Source: Flavobacteriales bacterium | GTDB lineage: Bacteria > Bacteroidota > Bacteroidia > Flavobacteriales_D > Crocinitomicaceae | Length of the DNA: 11,229 nucleotides | Assembly (NCBI GenBank): GCA_947476515.1 | Contig: CANJQZ010000047.1 | Span: 1-11,229 of the forward strand | Reading direction: 5' to 3' | In this document: piece after piece, positions 7,097-11,229 of the stretch | Numbering within the stretch: position 1 is the first letter of the stretch | How the letters are laid out: the number at the start of each line of letters is the position of its first letter | The notes under the pieces: generated by a model | What the model was told of the DNA's origin: nothing | What the model saw: only the letters and a program-made list of their open reading frames with translations | The model's database searches: none | Program-made: the position numbers and the translations under genes

Positions 7097-8302
7097 ATGC
7101 CTTTTGACTCAACTATTTGTTTTCTGAACAGTAACGACGGAACAGGTCTACTTGCCTTTGGAGAAAAAAGTAGATTGCTCGCTGCGAAAAGTCCAGTAAT
7201 TGATGAACTACAAGTTTATATCAAGGAGAAATCAGGTAACTATTTATTTGGTTATTTGAGTTATGACCTAAAGAATGAAATCGAAACTTTAAGCTCCAAT
7301 AATTTTGATGGACTCTCCTTCCCCACTCTGTTTTTTTGGGAGCCAGCGTATGTTGTAGAAATTAAAAACAATAAGTATACTTACATTCAAGGAGAACAGT
7401 CGGATGACCATCTTGCTTTAATTGATGTATTTTTAAGTCCCGAAAACAAGGGTAGTACAAGTGCTTTCGATTTCAAATTTAAAGAGCGTACCTCGAAAAA
7501 ACGATATTTAGAACAAGTCAGTTTTTTAAAAAATGCCATTCAACGAGGTGATATTTATGAAGTGAATTATTGTCAAGAATATTTTGCTGAAAATGTTAAA
7601 ATTGATCGTCCTATTTCAGTTTACAATAAATTGAATAGCCTCACGAAAGCACCGTTTTCATCCTATTTTCATTTCGACATCTATTCGTTATTTTGCGGAA
7701 GTCCTGAACGCTACATCAATTATAAAAACAAGAAATTAATCTCTGAACCCATTAAAGGAACTGCTCCTAGAAGTAAGGATCCTATTGAAGATTTAAAGAA
7801 TAAGGAAAATCTGCAAGCAGATCCAAAAGAAAGAGCAGAAAATATCATGATTGTAGATCTTGTGAGAAATGATTTTTCAAAGATAGCTACGAATCATTCT
7901 GTGCAGGTAGATGCCTTATGTGAAATTCATAGTTTTGAAAATGTGCATCAAATGATTTCAACTGTTTCTTGTGAAATTAAAGAAGGAACAACTTTTACAG
8001 ACATTATTAAAGCAAGTTTTCCCATGGGATCTATGACGGGCGCTCCTAAGCTAAGGGCTATGGAACTCATAGAAGAAAGTGAAGATTTTAAGCGTGGACT
8101 ATATTCCGGAAGCCTTGGATACATTAAACCTAACGGTGACTTTGATTTCAATGTGGTGATTAGAAGCTTGTTGTATAATCAAGAAAAACAATACCTTTCT
8201 TGCGCGGTCGGAGGCGCAATTACCAGTAAATCTGATCCTGAAAAAGAATATGCTGAATGTTTAACTAAAGTAAATCGTATTTTAACTGGGATGCATGAAT
8301 AA
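7097..8302 (+). CDS. pabB: Aminodeoxychorismate synthase component I
   Basis: A 401-residue chorismate-utilising enzyme of the PabB/TrpE family. Key blocks are GDIYEVNYCQ (151-160), CGSPERYI (200-207), EPIKGTAPR (217-225), DLVRNDFSKIA (254-264), FPMGSMTGAPK (309-319) and YSGSLGYI (336-343). In the PIKGT motif Lys220 is the residue that distinguishes aminodeoxychorismate synthase (PabB) from anthranilate synthase (PIAGT), so the product should be 4-amino-4-deoxychorismate for p-aminobenzoate and folate. The N-terminal 120 residues are shorter than in E. coli PabB (about 450 residues overall), which is common for Bacteroidota members. The glutaminase partner (pabA/trpG) and the lyase (pabC) are not in the window. 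The gene overlaps tilS by 8 bases (ATGCATGAATAA), so both are probably translated together. Confidence 0.88.
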   Translation: MPFDSTICFLNSNDGTGLLAFGEKSRLLAAKSPVIDELQVYIKEKSGNYLFGYLSYDLKNEIETLSSNNFDGLSFPTLFFWEPAYVVEIKNNKYTYIQGEQSDDHLALIDVFLSPENKGSTSAFDFKFKERTSKKRYLEQVSFLKNAIQRGDIYEVNYCQEYFAENVKIDRPISVYNKLNSLTKAPFSSYFHFDIYSLFCGSPERYINYKNKKLISEPIKGTAPRSKDPIEDLKNKENLQADPKERAENIMIVDLVRNDFSKIATNHSVQVDALCEIHSFENVHQMISTVSCEIKEGTTFTDIIKASFPMGSMTGAPKLRAMELIEESEDFKRGLYSGSLGYIKPNGDFDFNVVIRSLLYNQEKQYLSCAVGGAITSKSDPEKEYAECLTKVNRILTGMHE

Positions 8303-9563
8303 TTTGCTTCAAAGTTTAAAGGAACAATGTGAATTCCATAAAGACGCAAACTATCTTTTAGGCGTTAGCGGTGGCCTAGATTCTATGTATTTGCTATTTG
8401 CTTTTCATCAACTTAATTTGCCGATTCAAGTAGCGCATATTAATTATCAATTAAGAGGAGAAGAAAGCGATTTAGATGCTTTATTGGTTAAAGATTTCTG
8501 TTTAAAAAACAAGATTCCTTTCCATCAGAAAAACTTCAATCTAAAAGAATATTTAGAAGAAAAAGACGGCAATTTACAAGCAATAGCTAGAGAAGTTAGA
8601 TATTCTTTTTTTCATGAAATTCAATCCAGAGATCAAGATACGCTCCTTGTTACTGCCCATCATCAGGATGATCAAATGGAGCACTTTTGGCTCATGTTGA
8701 GTAGAAGTGCTGGAATGTCTGGTTTATCAGGAATGCAAAGCAATAAAGATGGTGTTTTTCGTCCATTTCTAGGATTCAGTAAAGCTGAAATCAAAATGGC
8801 TGCAGAATCGGTTCAACTTCTTTGGCGGGAAGATCAAAGTAATGCCAAAAATGATTATCAAAGAAACCTTTGGCGCAATAAGCTTCTACCCTACTTGAAT
8901 ACGGAAATTCCTAGTTTAAAAGAGTCTATTTTACTTTTAAATCAAATGTTCACAGAACAATTATTAATAGATAAAAAGATAGCATTAGCAGTATATAATA
9001 AACTTTTAATAGAAAATAAAATTAGTTTAGCTGAATGGAATCAAATTACTGTAGATCAAATAATTATTCTTTTTAAATTAGCAGATATTAAGTTGTCACA
9101 CATTAATGAAATAGAGAAAATTATTCCTGCTCAAAAAGGCAAGAAAATACTTTTCCCTCTTTCTAATGGTCCATTTTGTGCCTTGATTCGTGAGAAAGAT
9201 AATTTAACTTTTATCCTCCATGATCAAGGGCTAGAATTTCCTGAAATTCTAATAAAGAAAGAGAAAAACCTTCCTTCTAAATTCTCGAAAGATGAATTGT
9301 GGTTAGATGCTTCAAAAATTAAGGGTTCCTTATTTCTAAGGCCGTGGCAAATTGGCGATCGAATCCACCCTATTGGTATTCAAGGAAGCAAATTAATTTC
9401 TGATGTAATCAGCGATGCTAAAGTTCCAAATAGCGAAAGAAACAGGCAATTGGTTCTTTGTGATACCGAATATATTTTAGCCTGTTTAGATTTATGTGTT
9501 AGCAGAAAGGCTATAGCAGATGCTCAATCCAACGAGATTTTGAAAATTACTTTTAAATACTAA
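8295..9563 (+). CDS. tilS: tRNA(Ile)-lysidine synthase
   Basis: A 422-residue protein matching TilS over its full length. The PP-loop ATP pyrophosphatase motif SGGLDS is at 25-30, followed by VAHINYQLRGEESDLD (46-61), the AHHQDDQMEHFWLMLSR block (121-137) and the NDYQRNLWRNKLLPYL segment (186-201). The C-terminal TilS domain (about 335-422, including LRPWQIGDRIHPIG) is present. The enzyme attaches lysine to cytidine 34 of the CAU-anticodon isoleucine tRNA so that it reads AUA, which is essential in most bacteria. The start ATG lies inside the end of pabB; the next gene begins 7 bases after the stop. Nothing essential is missing. Confidence 0.95.
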   Translation: MNNLLQSLKEQCEFHKDANYLLGVSGGLDSMYLLFAFHQLNLPIQVAHINYQLRGEESDLDALLVKDFCLKNKIPFHQKNFNLKEYLEEKDGNLQAIAREVRYSFFHEIQSRDQDTLLVTAHHQDDQMEHFWLMLSRSAGMSGLSGMQSNKDGVFRPFLGFSKAEIKMAAESVQLLWREDQSNAKNDYQRNLWRNKLLPYLNTEIPSLKESILLLNQMFTEQLLIDKKIALAVYNKLLIENKISLAEWNQITVDQIIILFKLADIKLSHINEIEKIIPAQKGKKILFPLSNGPFCALIREKDNLTFILHDQGLEFPEILIKKEKNLPSKFSKDELWLDASKIKGSLFLRPWQIGDRIHPIGIQGSKLISDVISDAKVPNSERNRQLVLCDTEYILACLDLCVSRKAIADAQSNEILKITFKY

Positions 9564-9570
9564 TTTCCTC

Positions 9571-10170
9571 ATGAATGAACTCATCGCTAAAAAACAATTA
9601 ATTACCTATATAAAGAGTAAGATAAATCTATCATTAGAGGATGAAGAACTAATTGCTTCTAGTTTCCAATTAAAACATTTGAAAAAAAAAGAATACCTAT
9701 TCATGGAGGGCGATCAATTTACATCCACTTCCTTTATAGTTTCTGGCGTTTTGCGCATTTTTCACACTGATTCTAAATCTTTGGAACACATTCTCTATTT
9801 TGGATTTAAAGATTGGTGGGTTGGAGATATTGCAGCAGTCATCAACAGGGAGCCGAATGGAATTAGTGTTCAAGCGATGGAAGATACATATATCTTATAT
9901 ATTGAGGAAAGTCAAATGGAATCTTTGTATACTCAAGTTCCGGCGGTTGAACGCTTGTTTAGAATTATTACCCAAAAAACACTTAGTGTTTTTCAAAAGA
10001 GATTATTCATGGCTTACAGCGCCAGTGCTAAGGATCGATACTTAGAACTTATTAATAGACACCCAGGTATTGAGCAACTTATACCACAACATCAAATCGC
10101 ATCCTATCTTGGTGTTTTACCTGAATCTCTGAGTAGGATAAAAAGACAACTTTACCCAGTTAAAAAATGA
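9571..10170 (+). CDS. Crp/Fnr-family transcriptional regulator
   Basis: A 199-residue protein with a cyclic-nucleotide-binding-like beta-roll (about 25-120, including KEYLFMEGDQFTSTSFIVSG), a dimerisation helix (about 125-150) and a C-terminal winged helix-turn-helix with HQIASYLGVLPESLSRIKRQL. The phosphate-binding cassette that contacts cAMP in CRP (GE...RxS/TA) is not recognisable: the corresponding stretch reads GDIAAVINREPNGISVQA. The protein has no cysteine, so it cannot carry an FNR-type iron-sulfur cluster. The inducing signal is therefore unknown. It is last in the pabB-tilS run, 7 bases behind tilS. The S46 peptidase gene downstream, with an inverted repeat on its promoter, is a candidate target by position only. 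Confidence 0.9.
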   Translation: MNELIAKKQLITYIKSKINLSLEDEELIASSFQLKHLKKKEYLFMEGDQFTSTSFIVSGVLRIFHTDSKSLEHILYFGFKDWWVGDIAAVINREPNGISVQAMEDTYILYIEESQMESLYTQVPAVERLFRIITQKTLSVFQKRLFMAYSASAKDRYLELINRHPGIEQLIPQHQIASYLGVLPESLSRIKRQLYPVKK

Positions 10171-10171
10171 A

Positions 10172-10191
10172 ACTTGATTCAATATTCAAGT
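10172..10191. repeat. Inverted repeat ACTTGA-N8-TCAAGT before the S46 gene
   Basis: ACTTGA (10172-10177) and TCAAGT (10186-10191) form a perfect 6-bp inverted repeat with an 8-base spacer. It starts 2 bases after the crp stop codon and covers the likely -33 element of the peptidase promoter. The half-sites resemble the TTGA/TCAA halves of Crp/Fnr operators, but the spacing (8 rather than 6 between TTGA and TCAA) is not the classical one. There is no T-run after it, so it is a poor intrinsic terminator. Confidence 0.35.
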
Positions 10192-10207
10192 AAAATAGCT
10201 ATATTTA
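10174..10207 (+). promoter_or_regulatory. Putative promoter of the S46 peptidase gene
   Basis: TTG (10174-10176), a 23-base spacer, then TATATTTA (10200-10207), one mismatch from TAnnTTTG. The expected leader before the ATG at 10235 is about 20 bases, in line with the other promoters in the window. The -33 part lies inside the inverted repeat. Confidence 0.38.
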
Positions 10208-10234
10208 GCACCTAAATAAAAAATTACACCTATT

Positions 10235-11229
10235 ATGACTAGATTAAAAACATCGCTAATAACCTTAGCGCTTTTCGTTGGTTTTTTCGTGCGTGCTGAT
10301 GAAGGCATGTGGTTCTTAATGTTTATTGAAAGATTAAACCATAGAGATATGGAAAAAATGGGTCTTCAATTGACTACAGAAGAAATTTATAGTATCAATA
10401 ACTCGAGTTTAAAAGATGCTGTTGTTCAATTTAACGGTGGATGTACCGCTGAAATCATTTCTAAAGATGGATTAATTTTAACCAATCATCATTGCGGATA
10501 CGATGCAATTGCTGAATTATCTACTCCAGAAAATGATTATTTAACCAATGGATGGTGGGCAGCTACCAAAAAAGATGAAATGAAGCCAAGATCTCTATAT
10601 GTTCGATTTTTTGTTCGAATGGATGATGTTTCTAAAAGAATTCTAGGGAAGGTTACAGATCAAATGACTGAAGCAGAGCGTGAGAAAGTAATTAAAGATG
10701 AAATTGCTTTAATTGAAAAAGAGAATAGTGAAAATGGAAAATACACCGTAAGTGTTCGCCCTTTCTTTCAAGGAAATGAATATTATTATTTTGTATACCA
10801 GGATTTTAAAGATGTTAGATTGGTTGGAACTCCTCCAAGCAGCATCGGAAAATTTGGTGGTGATACAGACAATTGGGAATGGCCAAGACATACAGGAGAT
10901 TTCTCTATGTTCCGCGTTTATAGCGATGCTAATGGAAATCCAGCTGAGTATTCAACGGCTAACATTCCATTAAAACCAAAGCATCACTTACCTGTCAATA
11001 TCAAAGGAGTAAAAGAAAATGATTTTGCAATGATTCTCGGATATCCAGGTCGAACCAATCGTTGGTTACCTGCTGCTGGTATCGAACAAAATGTAAAATT
11101 CGCTTATCCAGCCTGGGTAGAAGCTTCTAAAACAAGTATGGACGCTATGAAGAAATTCATGGATAAGGATGATGCAGTTCGATTAAATTACGCTTCTAAA
11201 TATGCAGGTATTGCTAACTATTGGAAAAA
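10235..11229 (+). CDS. S46 family dipeptidyl-peptidase (DPP7/DPP11 type), N-terminal part
   Basis: The frame opens with ATG 10235 and stays open for 331 codons to the window edge, a little under half of the usual ~700-720 residues. Residues 1-21 are a Sec signal peptide (MTRLKTSLIT, hydrophobic stretch, VRA before Asp22). The mature start DEGMW, then LNHRDMEKMGL, SLKDAVVQFNGGCTAEIIS (58-76) and TNHHCGYD (83-90) are hallmarks of family S46. His86 next to Cys87 is the probable catalytic histidine, and Cys70/Cys87 a probable disulfide. The block GGDTDNWEWPRHTGDFS (208-224) should hold the catalytic aspartate. The serine and the residue that separates DPP7 (hydrophobic P1) from DPP11 (acidic P1) lie outside the window, so specificity cannot be called. 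The enzyme would release dipeptides from peptides in the periplasm for amino acid nutrition. Confidence 0.93.
   Translation, partial: MTRLKTSLITLALFVGFFVRADEGMWFLMFIERLNHRDMEKMGLQLTTEEIYSINNSSLKDAVVQFNGGCTAEIISKDGLILTNHHCGYDAIAELSTPENDYLTNGWWAATKKDEMKPRSLYVRFFVRMDDVSKRILGKVTDQMTEAEREKVIKDEIALIEKENSENGKYTVSVRPFFQGNEYYYFVYQDFKDVRLVGTPPSSIGKFGGDTDNWEWPRHTGDFSMFRVYSDANGNPAEYSTANIPLKPKHHLPVNIKGVKENDFAMILGYPGRTNRWLPAAGIEQNVKFAYPAWVEASKTSMDAMKKFMDKDDAVRLNYASKYAGIANYWK

Noticed and set aside
7948..8151. Reverse-strand frame of 67 codons inside pabB
   Set aside because: It is antisense to the conserved FPMGSMTGAPK region, so its openness reflects the pabB codons.
9800..10045. 81-codon forward frame inside the crp/fnr gene
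   Set aside because: It is a +1 shifted frame within a complete regulator gene and has no domain features.
10709..10973. Two short frames (one per strand) near the right end
   Set aside because: Both lie inside the S46 peptidase frame, which is open from 10235 to the window edge and carries strong family motifs.

Overview
The window looks like chromosomal DNA of a Bacteroidota bacterium, most likely of the Flavobacteriia type. The evidence is low-GC DNA, Bacteroidota-style -7 boxes (TAnnTTTG) in front of genes, a type IX secretion C-terminal sorting domain, a DUF1800/DUF1501 gene pair, and a peptidase of family S46, which is characteristic of this phylum. No genus is claimed. There are no RNA genes, transposases, CRISPR arrays or clear signs of recent transfer.

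Layout. The left end (1-790) is read leftwards: the first codons of CTP synthase (pyrG, cut by the window edge) and, upstream of it, a complete PaaY-like hexapeptide-repeat protein of the gamma-carbonic anhydrase superfamily. A 68-bp divergent promoter region follows. Everything to its right is on the + strand: a small exported single-domain rhodanese (859-1209), a 160-bp AT-rich gap, then a tightly packed series. That series is a DUF1800 protein, a DUF1501 protein with a Tat-type signal and a T9SS sorting domain, a VanZ-like membrane protein, a MutS2-family ATPase without the Smr nuclease domain, pabB (folate), tilS (tRNA-Ile lysidine synthase) and a Crp/Fnr-family regulator. A 64-bp gap leads to an S46 dipeptidyl-peptidase (DPP7/DPP11 type) that runs off the right edge.

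How the genes relate. Gaps from DUF1800 to MutS2 are 12 bp, 4 bp and then an 8-bp overlap, so these four are probably co-transcribed. A -7 box at 7067-7074 suggests a second start for pabB-tilS-crp, where pabB and tilS overlap by 8 bp and tilS-crp is separated by 7 bp. The members do not share one pathway: the run mixes a probable secreted DUF1800/DUF1501 system with housekeeping functions.

I see no clearly new defence or mobile system. The most interesting items are the DUF1501 protein that combines a Tat-type leader with a T9SS tail beside a leaderless DUF1800 partner, the Smr-less MutS2, and a Crp/Fnr gene without an obvious cAMP-binding cassette next to an inverted repeat that sits on the likely promoter of the peptidase gene.
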